DNA from: Echiichthys vipera
Taxonomy: Eukaryota; Chordata; Actinopteri; Perciformes; Trachinidae
DNA: 64,000 nucleotides
Direction of reading: 5' to 3'
Assembly (NCBI GenBank): GCA_963691815.1
Contig: OY829662.1
Location: 19,436,276-19,500,275, forward strand
Shown here: piece after piece, positions 21,683 to 33,960 of the stretch
Layout of the letters: each line of letters starts with the position of its first letter
Position numbering within the stretch: the first letter of the stretch is position 1
Made by a program: the position numbers and the translations under genes
Notes under the pieces: model-generated
The model's input: the letters and a program-made list of their open reading frames with translations, nothing else
The model's database searches: none
What the model was told of the DNA's origin: nothing

Positions 21683-22346
21683 GCTAATCACCCTGAACAC
21701 ACCATCCCCACTGTGTAACATGGTGCTGGCAGCCTCATGCTGTGGTGATGCTTTTCTGCAGCAGGGACAGGGAAGCTTGTCAGAGTGGATGGGAGGATGG
21801 ATGGAGCTAAATAAAGGACAGTCCTTTCAGTAAACCTGTTGGAGGCTGCAAAAGACTTGAGACTTGGAAGTAGATTCACCTTCCAGCAAGACAATGACCC
21901 TAAACATACAGCCAGAGCTCCAATGGGATGGTTTAGATCAAAGAATATGCATGTGTTAGAATGGCACAGTCGAAGTCCAGACCTAAATCCCATTGAGCAT
22001 ATGTGGCAAGCCTTGAAAGTTTCTGTTCACGGACGCTCTCCATCCACTCTGGCTGAGATTGAGCTATTTTGCAAAGAAGATTGGGCAAAAATGTCAGTCT
22101 CTAGATGTGCAAAGCTGGTAGAGACATACCCTGAAAGACTGAATACAAGTGCACACCGCACGCATATTTTTATGTGTTTACATTTTTGTAAACCATGTAT
22201 AATTTTCGTTTCACCTCACAATTATGTGTTACTCTGTGTTGGTCTATCACATACAATCTCAATGAAACACATTTAAGTTTGTGGTTGTAAAGTGACAAAA
22301 TGTGAAAAAGTTCAAGGGGCATGAATACTTTTCCAAAGGCACTGTA
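21683..22346 (+). mobile_element. Tc1-like transposon relic, 5' truncated
   Basis: The remaining part of a Tc1/mariner transposase reads FQQDNDPKHTARAPMGWF and HSRSPDLNPIEHMWQALKV, the D-x-N-x(n)-E catalytic block of Tc1-like elements (SPDLNPIEH with the third acidic residue). The upstream part is frameshifted and begins mid-gene near 'cctgaacacaccatcccc'. The 3' end is intact in appearance: 'caaggggcatgaatactttt' then 'ccaaaggcactgta'. No left terminal repeat is present, so the copy cannot move. Confidence 0.9.
21839..22141 (+). pseudogene. Tc1 transposase C-terminal fragment
   Basis: An open frame inside the Tc1 relic from METs-free context 'MEAAKDLRLGSRFTFQQDND' through the catalytic DDE tail region to the end of the family homology at 'AKLVETYPERLN'. 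The N-terminal DNA-binding domains and first catalytic Asp region are missing or out of frame. Non-functional. Confidence 0.8.
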
Positions 22347-22751
22347 GCAGGATGGGTAGAGCGACCATTTTATGTTACAAACAACAACATCCATTCTACA
22401 GCACAGGTAACAGGAGACTTGTGGGGGTGAAGGGGTTTTTGTTGGGAGATTTTACATTGATTTTTAAGGCAGAGGTACTTCTGGAAACTAGCCACACTTG
22501 AAGGCTCATCGAGAGGGGCAAGATACCCAAATGATTGAATATAGCGGTATTAAAGAGAGCTCGAGAGATACTTTCAAATGCTGATTGTTCTATTGTCAGA
22601 TTTAGAAAGCTACAGATAATGTAGGACACAGCACCCACAGCCGGGATGTCGGAAAGGTTTCAGACACTGTTCGACCATCCAACAAGCACTTCAGTTGGAG
22701 CTTATTGACCATTAAAGACGTGCTGCTGTTCATTTTTTCGTGTTGTATCTA

Positions 22752-23297
22752 GGGTGACAAGGTGTTCGGCTTTAAGTGGGTCTGCATGGTATTTTTATCT
22801 TTTGCCCTGCATCCCTTATATTGAGAAACTTTTGAGTGGCTCTACTTTTCCAAAGCCAAACCACTAAAAGGCTGACACTTTTCTAAAAATATGGCTTTTA
22901 TCCAATAGCAAAGATGTCAATCAACCAGAGCCGACGTGGGTCAAGTGCAGGTTGACATGTCGCCGTCTGTACAAAAGAACCAAAGTCTGGCCCATAAACC
23001 CGACCGACCAGTCGCAAATCAATCACAGCTGTCAATCGTGATGTCTCACCCCGTTTTTATGGCATTAAATAACTAATTAAATCAAAATGTATCAGAAAAA
23101 GGAACACTTGAACAAACATCCGAACAACCTGGAATGACAGAAACCATCAAATGATAGAGATGTTACGAGCTAAAGTGCAGAATAGAGATGTTGTTTTTTT
23201 TAAGTTAAAGTTAAATAGACATCATATCAATCAGCATTGATACATGTCACAAACATATTCTCTGTCCCATATTTAGTTTGTTGGAATCTGGTCACCC
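22752..23297. mobile_element. Possible MITE with TA flanks
   Basis: A 546-bp interval begins gggtgacaag and ends ctggtcaccc, and both ends abut TA. The inverted termini match in 9 of 10 positions. The interior shows no coding similarity. The short termini make this tentative. Confidence 0.4.
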
Positions 23298-23582
23298 TAG
23301 TTGGATCAGGCTAATGCTGCCAGTGTTGGTGTTGCCTTTCTGTTTGGGTCGATCACAGTTTGGATTGGGTTTAATAATCCCTAATTAATAATTGGCTTGT
23401 CTTTTTCTTGGGTTAAATAATCCTTGGATCTATTTTATTTTGTTCAGACAGTCCTTAGATCTATTATGGATTGGTCCTCACTCTTTAAAAATGAATTTAT
23501 GCATCAGTATGTTTTTTGTGGGTGTATCTTGGACTGAATATTTAAAATAAATAAAGCCATGAGTGAAATCCCCACTAGGACA

Positions 23583-23780
23583 GTAACTTTTTTTTCCCAT
23601 ATAATAATCTTTTGGTCTATAAAATGTCAGAAAATAGCAAAAAAATATCCACAGCTCGTTCCTCAAGCTCAAGGGCTAGCTTTTGTCTGCCAATAAAAAA
23701 GCAGCATATCTTCACAACTGAGAAGCTTGAACTGTCAAATGCCCGAAATATGACTCCATCTTATCTATTTATCTACTATT
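23583..23780 (+). repeat. Dispersed repeat, copy 1 of 2
   Basis: Contains 'ttggtctataaaatgtcaga' followed by aaatagc. The same string appears in the repeat at 33700-33960. Ends uncertain. Confidence 0.5.
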
Positions 23781-23936
23781 ATCATCGACTTGGTTCAGCT
23801 CTAATTCCCTTGTCATGGATTCAGATGACCAGATAGAACCTCATGTAAATTCAGTTTAGTGAAATTGGAGATGAAACGTTCCTCTCCTATTAGTACAATA
23901 CAAAATGTATCTGTCTATCTGAAGAAACGTGGGGGA

Positions 23937-23938
<2 letters not shown>

Positions 23939-23967
<29 letters not shown>
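23939..23967. repeat. (GT)n microsatellite
   Basis: About 14 GT units. Confidence 0.9.
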
Positions 23968-25286
23968 TAGAGATCAGAGCAAACAGGGCTCGCTGTGTTT
24001 GTTTGTGGTCCAGTCATTCAGATCTCCACATTAAAAAATGATCAAGAGGATCACGTTCATTCCTGACCATGAAATTCAGCTGAGTCAATTATAGCGCTAT
24101 TGATTTTTTAAGTTACTACATATTTCATCAGCAGCACTATCACGCTCATTTGACTTCACGGACCAGAGAGTGAGGTAGACTAAATTATGATGCTATCTGC
24201 TGCTGCTGCTGTAATCATAACTTGGATCGTGCTGCTTTATACGACGGTAAATAAATTCCGGTGGTGAATGAATAAAGTCACGGTGTTTGGATTTCACCTC
24301 CGTTCTCCTTCAGCATTTCAAGTGTTTCGGAACGAGAGAGGTCGGCCTGAGGTGAAGGAGAAACTTGCTCTGTGAAATGCACGAGTGCTGACATTCTGAA
24401 ATGGAATAAAAGATGTTACAGTTTACGTGGTAATTGTTCGTGGGTTTATGTACAGTCACGTGCCCTCCTCTCTCCACCTGCCTCCACCCAACATACACAT
24501 ACAGGCATGTTCAACAGTAAGACTCCCCCTTCTCTTTCCTCCATCTCACAATTCATCAATTTGTGTCACAGTCAGGGGCGGACATGTCAGGTTTGGTCTA
24601 TACAGTCGGATTAACGTGAGAGTGTTGACTATGTGGAGATGGAGTCAGCTGTTGGCAAGTGAGTGTCTATCTGCTCTCACCAGGTGTGCTGAATGATGAA
24701 TTGTTGGAACAGTTTTGTACTGCATCTGCCAACCAATGCAGTATGCAGCATGTAGTACCTACACTACATCCATTGGTAGTATGTAGTAGGTGGTTTTGGA
24801 TACAGCTACCACCTCAATACTCTGCTTCTCTACATGTTTAGTGTATACATCACTTGGCACAATTTCATGTAAAAAATATAAACCCATCTCAGTTTAATTT
24901 GCAAACCGAGGCTGCAACCGAGAAAGTGGAACACCATGACAAGCTCGTATGTTGTATTTTCTCTGTTTGTACAAAAATGCTAGTATTGTCATTTTTGCTG
25001 TTGGGTGCAAATTTACTTTGTGCAGCCAGAGGCACAAAATACAATTTACAAGAAGAGTGAAAATGAAAAAAAATGTACTCCAGCGTCCATGAGCACGGCA
25101 GAGGCAGCTTGTGTCGCTTGTGATCCTGCCGCTGAAGTTCACCAATGCCAGCATTAACTAAACGTTTCAGCAGTACAATACTGCTAAAAAATTAAACAGT
25201 AACCTCTCTCTCTGCCAATATTCCTCACTGATGTAAGAAAATGTCTGGAAGGTTAAAAGAAGAACAGCTTTGGGTAACCAAGAAAC

Positions 25287-25441
<155 letters not shown>

Positions 25442-26742
25442 AATGAATTTCCACTCCAACTTTGCACTTGGTTTTAACCTGTTATGGAACAAACATCCTT
25501 CTGCTCCTTTCAGACGCTCTTCAGAGTGTTTTTTCACCATTGCTTTGATTTAATAACCGCAGACACAAAGAGTGCGGAGGCATGGCAAGATTTGAGCACT
25601 GCTCTCAAATGCTTGTCTGGCTTCAGTCGGCTGTTTGCCACACAAAATGGAAGCCAAGATCTAAGATGATGGAAGCCACTTTGAGGGAAAACAGAAAACA
25701 GAAGGAGGCATAAAGCTCAGGATGGTGATGGGATACAAAGCAAAGTGAGCAGAGGGGAGACATTATAGTATGATGTAACATGCCTCTTTCTAATTTCTCC
25801 TCTAAGAGAGGAGATAAAACAGTGTACAATGATGTTTTTGTATACTGCTTACATTCTGCATCACTCCTTCAATCCTGCTGTAAAATTAGACATAATGGGC
25901 GAGCACATAATCACTGGTTGCTTAGGAACTCTGAAATGTCAGCGTTTCTGTACATTAACGCCAATTTGATCTCAAACAGAACTCTGTGTTGTGTCCATTG
26001 TTGTCGTTTTATTTTGCCTTCATTTAAAGGAAGACCTGGACAAGATCGGACACCATTACAAGGTTACAAAATGTGAAATAAAGCATGTCAAAAACAGACA
26101 AGGGATGATTATAGATAGAGCATATTTAAGCAGACATCAGATTCATAATACAAAATACAGAAAAGCAATCACAGATTCTAATCAGAGCTTTGAACACTCC
26201 AGGGAGACAATCGTCAAGCCGTAGAGTTTTCTGATGGTTATTTCATGACAATGGCGCAAAATAGAAGAACGGTCTTTTACCTTGGAACCTGGCGGAGCTG
26301 CCATCTAGTGAAGCAAAACATCACAACAGCTGTTGGTGAGTGGCAGGAGATTACACGGATATGAAGAGAGTTTTGTCTGTATAATTTTGTAAATATAAGC
26401 CGTCTCCTTAGGTTTAATGAAGGCCAGGTAACCAGATCATAAAGGACGCACATCTGGCAATAACACCATGATCGTTGTTCTAAAGGCGTTTGGCTCTGAT
26501 ATGGCAGTTGGATGTCATCACAGTTTCACCGGCTGTGATGTGTTTGAAGGGCTTTTCTCCGTACCACCAACATTTTGTAGCTCTGCTGCTGAAGGGAAAT
26601 GTGGTGGGTGCTGAGTGGGTAAACACAGCACTTTGATCAAGACTGCTTGACGAATGTGATATGGAAGAAGACGTGCCTGATGCTGCAACTTCAGACAAGT
26701 TTTCAAAAAAGACCAATGTGCAGCAGGAGTTGAACTAATTAC

Positions 26743-26754
26743 CCCCCCCCCCCC

Positions 26755-26786
<32 letters not shown>

Positions 26787-26801
26787 ACAAACACACACAA
26801 A
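26743..26801. repeat. Poly-C followed by (AC)n
   Basis: About 12 C residues and then AC repeats with aaac interruptions. Confidence 0.95.
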
Positions 26802-29447
26802 AAACTTTATATATTCAAATTCACAGATGCAAAATAAGTGTGTGCATGTGGTTGGAGGTTTTTCTAACTTCCATTTGAAGTTACTATTCTCAGCCTTTCT
26901 GAAATGAGCAACCACAGAAACACGGAGCTTGCCGACATGTTTCCACAGAGATGCAGCAGGCATCTGTGGACCCGAAGGCAACACTTTCTAACTCTTCTCA
27001 ATCTCAGCTGCCATCAATAAATAAAAAAAACCTGAAGGAACTTGTGGGCAAACAATCGTCTGATTTAGACTACAGATTGATTTCATGGTGCCCTTTTGAA
27101 AGTTACTAAAGTACATAAGATCTACTTGAGAGGTTGTTTTCTAGACAGCCGCAGTATTGGTGGAAATAACAGACGGACACATCCAATCTATTTATTATTC
27201 CCATCACTCAGTAGTTCGGTGAACACAGTGAGAAAAATAGCTGGGTATCCAGGCACACTATTAAAACTCATTTTTCACATCATGAAACATGTTTTTTTTT
27301 AGACATATATCATGGCTGCCATGCAGCTTATTGGACAGAGCAGTGTGCAAGAAGAACCCCAGAGAGTGACTGCTGGCCTGTTGGATGATGCACAATAAAA
27401 AAAAGGGAGGGGAGAAGGTGTGGGGACTGGGGGTAGAAAGAAAGATAATTGTGGGAATGTGGGAAAAGGTGGGAGAGAAGTCCGTGTGCAGTATGTGTCC
27501 ATCATGACTGCACAGCATACTGTAGGGACCTGGTTCAGCTGAGGAGACACTGCGCTCCCTACGGAAGCTGACTCAGCTCATCTAGGCTAATTAAACCACA
27601 CAGGGATAAACAAGGGCACTAGGAAGTGCAGCCTGCTGGGAGACAAACTCCACATGCTGCCAGGGTGGTGGCCGGAGTACAGTCTGTTCCAACAGAAATA
27701 AAAACAAGAGGAGTTCAGGGGGCTGAGGGATGTGCTGTCCATAGAAGAACATGAAGAGGATTGATAGGATTATGACTTTTTCATGATGGATCTTCCTTAA
27801 GTTGAGCCTAGAGTAAATAATGTCCATCTGCTGGGCTGCTCGTAGTTTGGCTAGCTACTCTGGGAACTCCCCCATCTGCCCTTCCACTGGTTCAGACGTG
27901 AGCTGGCCATTCAATGAGCTTCATTGTGGAATCACTCGGGCAGAAAGCCTCCCTTAAACACTCAGTCTGAGCCACTAACAAGATCTCTGATATGCACATC
28001 ACTATGGAGGACAACGTAAAGCTGCACAACTTAGTAATACATATTATCAAAGAGGCCCCAATGTTCAACTTGATAGGGTTTAGAATAAGCATTACGATCA
28101 CTGACAAGTCTACGTTCTCTAAGGAAAAATATCATTACAGGCAGAAGTGGAGGTGCAGCGACTGACAATGCGCGGTGTTTATTGTCTCAGAGTGAAAACA
28201 GCAGAATGAGATTAAGGTCATCAGTGTAACAAGAAGCGCTTAAATTGGACTCTACAAATCAGCCTTTTAGTGACTGTGTGGGTAAATCTGTGAGTAGCCT
28301 ATTAGGCTCAGAATAATGCTACCATGTGAAATACATAAGCAAGAAATGGTGTTCCCATTCAAATCAATGTAGCAGAACGGTCAGGGCAGCAGTCTTTTTT
28401 ATGTGTACAGTTGCCAAGCAAGGGAATAACTTCTGAACAGACTTTCGGCCAGTCACAGAGGTGAGGTCTTACAGTAATGACCAAATAAGTAGTACTGTGA
28501 GAGCCAGACACTAAATGGGTCACATTTAACAACTCGTGCTTCTTCCACACACCTTTGACACAGCACAAAAGCACATTGCTATCCCCAGATAAGTGACAGC
28601 CTCTGTGTGTGTTGTTATCTAAGTTTCTCTGTTGTTGGTATTTTACATGGAGGCAATGGGGTGGAGGCAATCCCAGCCCACGTTTTCAGTACAGCTCTTT
28701 AGAGGAAATGAGATGAAAAAGCTGATGCACATAATCCCCCACATCTTAAAATATTTCCAGAACTTCATTTGATTGAGAATTTAATAGAAGTTTCTGGGAT
28801 TTGAAAGGGTCCCTGGAGTGATTTAAAGAGGATACTGAATCATTTCTGTGTTAATTGTGGCTGAATTCAATAATGTCAATGAAAAAAATGCTTGGGGGAG
28901 TTTTAAAAATATTGTTAACTTTGAGACTATGATGTCTATAATTTTAGTTTTTCTTCCGTACAGTTTAACATTAGATACCAACATACTTACGATAGGGCGA
29001 ACAGATTGGGGGGCGGCAGAAAAGTGAGAGACAGTTGTAGTGAATAAGATGTTGCAGCCTTTGTAAAAATATCTAGGATCTAACTTATAACAACACAGTG
29101 TGTGTGGGAATGGCAAAAGTCGGCTCAGTGGTTTAGAAATATAATATTTGCCTGGAGGTGAACAAATCAAACACAGGGACGGACTTATACAGTATGTGGA
29201 TAACTCTAGTGCTGACTCTGAAATGGATCTACTCAACGTACCCGATGCAATCCACCAACAACAAGTGGTAAAAGTCACACTGGAGGGACAACATAATCTA
29301 GAGAAATGAATATAAGTAAGAGAGTGAAAGAGACGTGGTATTCTTTATTTTATGACCAAAATTTTTCTTTTTAATAAAAGCTAGAATTACTTTTCTTCTG
29401 ACCTTGGTGTTGATTCTAACAATCACACTACCATTAGCTATTTCTGG

Positions 29448-29788
29448 AAGCAACACGGTGGTGTAGTGGTTAGCACTGTCGCCTCACAGCGAGAAGGTTT
29501 CATGTTCGCATCCCCGGGGCCTTTCTGTGTGGAGTTTGCATGTTGTCCCCGTGTCTGCGTGGGTTTCCTCCGGGTTCTCCGGTTTTCTCCCACAATCCGA
29601 AAGACATACATGCGTTAGGTTAATTGATGACTCTAAAATTGCCCGTGGGTGTGAATGGTTGTCTGTCTCTGTTTGTCTCTTTGTGTCCTGTGATAGACTG
29701 GCTTCCTCTCCAGGGTGTACCCGCCTCACGCCCGATCTCAGCTGAGATCGGCGACAGGGACAAGTGGTTGAAGATGAATGAAATGAAG
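29448..29788 (+). mobile_element. tRNA-derived SINE, family B, copy 1
   Basis: Head: 'acacggtggtgtagtggtta' then gcactgtcgcctcacag, with box A-like tagtggttagc and box B-like tgttcgcatcccc. Body: 'gtggagtttgcatgttgtcc', 'gggtttcctccgggttctcc', 'gttaggttaattgatgactc'. End: 'gggtgtacccgcctcacgcc' and a gaatgaaatgaa tail. This is one of the commonest repeats in percomorph fish genomes. I do not assign a Repbase name. Confidence 0.85.
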
Positions 29789-30314
29789 ACAAGGCTTTTT
29801 TATGTCAGTCCCCTGTGATGAAAACCACATGTTGAACATACGACCTCATGAGTTGCATTTAAAGGAAATATAAGACAAAAACAGCAAAGAAGAGAGGCAG
29901 ACATTTTCTTTGGACTGGCTCCATCTTGTGTGAAGTAAGAGGGTGTGGGGTGGTGTGAAGTTTCATACTTAAAAGTGGTAACAGATAATTGTTTTAACTC
30001 ACAATGTACTCAATGTAAAGGGCTGAAGAACCATAACGGTTGGCATTTAAAGTGGAAGAGGAGAGCGCCTGTACTTATGAAGATAATAAAATAATAACAC
30101 AGATGCTGCATAGTCTGATCCAACAAGGCACACTCCTTATTGCCTTCCACACTGTCAATAGCAGCACATTACAGCTGTACTACTTCCATTCGGAGCTTTC
30201 ACAATGAAAAGCCATACAACATAACACCGTATCACTGCTTATCAGAGAGCATTGTGCTAAGAGGCAACTCAAAAAATAGCTTATAGTAGAAATCCTCAGG
30301 TATTAATGATAATA

Positions 30315-30631
30315 ATGGATTGGATTTATACAGCGCCTTTCTCAGTAATCAAGGCGCTTTACAGAGTGCAGGCTCCATTCATTCACACAGACACACATGG
30401 TGGTGGTAAACTACTATAGAAGCCAGAGCTGCCCCGGGGCAGACTGACGGAAACGTGGCTGCTAATCAGCGCATACGGCCACTCCGACCACCTCATAGAA
30501 CATACAACAGTCGCACATATTATTATAGAGGCAAGATGGGTGATATGTCTTGCCCAAGGACACAACAACCATTTCACAAGTAGAGCTGAATTTCGAACCG
30601 ACTGGGCCATAGCCAACCCACAAGGTAGCGA
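30315..30631 (-). mobile_element. tRNA-derived repeat, family C, diverged copy
   Basis: Reads inward on the minus strand from a tRNA-like head (ttggctatggcccagtcggt then tcgaaattc) to 'aagcgccttgattactgaga' and 'cgctgtataaatcc'. Contains 'tgtcttgcccaaggacac', shared with the copy at 45148-45436. Diverged. Confidence 0.65.
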
Positions 30632-31277
30632 GTAAATAAAAAAACCTGTTTAGTTATTAATATTACCAGGTGTTTTACTCTGTGTTTATCATAGCACTGA
30701 GACCAGGGGGTTCAAATTGGGATTCTTACATTGGTTTCTTGCTTTGGGTCAGGTCAATAGTCAGGCTGCAAGTGGTAATGTCGTCATGTTGCTTACGATA
30801 ACGTTATATGAATATTACATGAAACTTACGTCAGGATGACGCAGTGGAGTGGCTCGGCAGTCTGACAACAGATCAGCCCACTTGTTCATATGAAAGTCAA
30901 CAGACAGAAATTATGTTACCAACATCTCCGCTGGCAGTTTGTTTGGAAACAGTTAGACTCATATTTGATCAGTGCTGTCTAGTTTAACATCTTTATCTGA
31001 CTTCAGTAGCAGTCATTGACACTGTGTCAGAGACTCCTCTACTCTACTCTGATGGTGGTGGAAGCTATCATATGCCATTAGGAGCTCTCAGGGAGCAGCA
31101 GGTGCAGGCAGAGCTTCATGACTTTTTCATGATTATTTGTCTCATTGCTCTGTCAGGAAATAGTGACATTATTTCATCAAATATCTTTAAAAAAAACACA
31201 TTTTTCATAGAAAGTTACCGACTTCAGCTTTAACTGTTTAAATAAAGAGGGCAGATGAGAAAGGTGGTTATTCCTAC

Positions 31278-31428
31278 CTGTGTCCCCCCACACCGGCAGG
31301 TACTCGTCCTGCTGGATGTCCAGCATGATCTCCAGGCCGTTTCCAGTCCCTCCCTTCATGGTGGTGCGGAGGGTCTTCCCTTCCTCTTCAGCGTTGAACA
31401 TGTAGCACTTCCCATACCTGGTGAACAC
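31278..31428 (-). CDS. asic2: asic2 coding exon b (first exon of the gene inside the window)
   Basis: 151 nt between a ctctcag acceptor and a gtaggaat donor. It opens in phase 0 and ends with one base of a split codon. It encodes 50 residues from VFTRYGKCYMFN to EYLPVWGDT, including the strongly conserved GGTGNGLEIMLDIQQDEYLP stretch of the extracellular domain. The single cysteine (residue 8 of the exon) is the conserved one in YGKCYMF. Compared with mammalian ASIC2, as I recall it, the divergent part is the loop after CYMFN (AEEEGKTLRTTM here). In ASIC2a and ASIC2b alike, this exon is the first one common to both isoforms. It is followed by a 13.7 kb intron. Confidence 0.95.
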
Positions 31429-31559
31429 CTGAGAGGAGACCCAGAGAAAGGATGAATAAGTGATGACTCGTTAACCAACATACACACCGCAACGATCACA
31501 CTGCAGTAGTGTTAAACGAGCCATCAGGACTTCTGTATGGTTTTGATTACAGTGCCGCT

Positions 31560-31745
31560 ACAGTGTCATTACAGTCAGTCCCCGGCTGCAGAGACACATA
31601 CTAAAATGTTTCAGACAGAGGTTGAATACAGGTATACTCAGACAAACAGTATGAGAAAAATAATGTGTGTTTTGAACATTAAAAGCATGTTCTAGTAAAG
31701 CCTAAAATACAAGTATGTACCTAAAAATGAGAATCATATGTTTCT
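31560..31745 (+). repeat. Unclassified dispersed repeat
   Basis: Contains 'tatgagaaaaataatgtgtg' and 'gaacattaaaagcatgttct', followed by caagtatgtacctaaaaatgag. I know this wording from many teleost sequences but not its class. Confidence 0.4.
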
Positions 31746-32108
31746 TTTAAAAGATTTCTTACTTTTTATGACCTAGAAAACAGGAAGGTGTTGACATAGC
31801 TACCCACCACCTGCTGTTTATAAGCTGACGTATTTTCTGTCTGCACTTGTTGTCGTATTGGTGGTTTGCTTTATCTTGTGGTGTGTTAAGTGTACAATGG
31901 AAATAAGCCTTTGGGCGTTATTGAGTTTTTGTCCTCTGTGATTATTAATAGATGTGATAACAACAGTGCACCTGTACATGGCTTTTTTAATCACCAAATA
32001 AAATCAATCAATACTGTATGTGGAGAATGATTCCTGCCTCCCCTAATGTCTCTCTCTACCAGCACCACCTCACCAAGAGCCACCAAATGGCTTTGAGGCA
32101 TTTGAGAA

Positions 32109-32132
32109 GTGTGTGTGTGTGTGTGTGTGTGT
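32109..32132. repeat. (GT)n microsatellite
   Basis: About 12 GT units. Confidence 0.9.
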
Positions 32133-32707
32133 CCAGAAGCAAACATGTAAATCCCACTGTAGTTGTGAGGTCTCCACTCATGAATACTAATCACCATACA
32201 AACCATACACTTCAATCATTGCAGTGATTGAGGGGAAGTAACTGATGGGGAAGTGTTTAATAGACCCAGTACCACAGATACCCTCCGGACCCCCTGACAG
32301 CAACATTTAAACTTACACATCAATGTGATTATACTGTAGATTGCAGTCTATGACGTACCGTGTGACCTGACTGTTTGATCACTGTCTCATACTTTTAACT
32401 GGCAGAGGAAATGTATTTTTCAATGGCTGTGAAGCGGTGTTTGAATTAAATTTGATTTTTACTCAACTTTCACTCCGACCCCATTTACACCTGGTATTAC
32501 ACACAAGCTGTATCCGAATATTTGATCTGAATGAGGAGAAATGCATAAGAGGCAAAAATGCAAATCTAATGTATGCAGAGATCCCTACATATATCACTAT
32601 ATTAATCAATAGGAATATGATTGGATCGGCAAGACCTGATTCCTAAAAACGTCTCATCCAACAACCTCGTCCTGCTATCTCAAGCTGTCCGACAAAGAGC
32701 TGTAGAC

Positions 32708-32890
32708 CAGGGGTGTCAAACTGATCCAGTAAAGGGCCGTGTGGCTGCAGGTTTTCATTCCAACCAGGCAAGAACACACCTGACTCGTCTTACTCAATCA
32801 CCTGAACTGTCTTCACACAGGTGATTTGTTGGACCAGGTGAGTTTTTGATTGGCCACACGGCCCTTAACTGGATCAGTTTGACACCCCTG
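32708..32890. mobile_element. Fold-back hAT-like MITE, copy 1
   Basis: 183 bp with terminal inverted repeats of about 38 bp starting caggggtgtcaaactgatcc. Flanked by an 8-bp near-perfect target duplication, ctgtagac (32700-32707) and ctgtagaa (32891-32898), as expected for hAT insertion. The interior is also partly self-complementary (acacctgactc and its inverse), so the whole unit can fold back. No coding capacity. Confidence 0.85.
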
Positions 32891-33699
32891 CTGTAGAAGA
32901 GCCCTTCTTCTGCCTCGGAAATAAGTATCTATATTAGTGTCTGTAAAGCAGCATTGTTTCGTCAACCTCTTTACAGTACAAGCAACATTAGCAAGTTGGT
33001 ACGCCTTTGTCCATGTCTGTCTATCAAGTGCCCTGTGCCTTGCACAGCGCTTCAGTGTTTGTTAAAAAGTCAGCCAGCTTCACACACCTAATCTGCATAC
33101 TGATATCAGATTACAATTCAGGCAGATTCAAGACACCAATGCTTATTAATATGAGCTGTTATGCAAAAGGTTAAGATAAACCTTTATTAACCCCCAGAAG
33201 GAAATTCTGGTGTCATAGCAACAGTAATGTGAATGAAACACAGGGAGGTACAGGTAAGAGTATATAAGCAAACTGAGATAATAAGAATGGACATATAAGT
33301 AAATATCATATCACTATGAGCCCATGTGTATGTGTTTTTTTTTCATTATCCACATGACACCCAGATGCCGTCCTCCATTTCCCAGAATTACTTTTTAAAC
33401 AACCTCCACTCAGCATGAAGTGCGTCAAATAGAAAAAAAATATGAATACCAACCATGTCATGTCAGCCAAGGTCTGTTATGGATATAGTTATAGTGTAGT
33501 TGCAGCTATTTTCTCACACGACCGACTCTTCAATCATATAACCGTCCTGTTGACCCTTGATGAGAACGCTCCACTGGTGTAAACATGGGAATATTTCCTC
33601 TGGCTGCCTTCCATCCCACAGGATTTGAACACAACAGTAGACTTGTTGAAACCAGTAATCCGTCTTTTATGTAGATAGAAAGAGACTGATTAACATTTA

Positions 33700-33960
33700 T
33701 TCTCATTATCGATTAAACTGCAGAGTATTTTATAGATGAATCATGATCATTTGGTCTATAAATGTCAGAAAATAAGAGTAGGTGATTTAAATGTTTTGTC
33801 TTGTCATTCCAAACCCCCAAAGATATTGAGTTTAACATGATATAGAACAGAAAATAGCAGAAAATCTCCATATATGAGAAAAAACAGCATTGACAAACTA
33901 ACTTTAACGATTCTTGGATTATCAAAGTAGTTGGCGATTATTTTTCTGTCAACTACAGTG
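33700..33960 (+). repeat. Dispersed repeat, copy 2 of 2
   Basis: Contains tttggtctataaatgtcaga, 'cccaaagatattgagtttaa' and ends 'aaagtagttggcgattattt' plus tctgtcaacta. The same unit as 23583-23780 but longer. A common teleost repeat of unknown class. Confidence 0.5.

Noticed and set aside
24700..24800. Repeated 'gtagtacctacactacatcc'-like palindromic wording
   Set aside because: Short imperfect repeats of gtagta type. Arms are too short and irregular to call an element.
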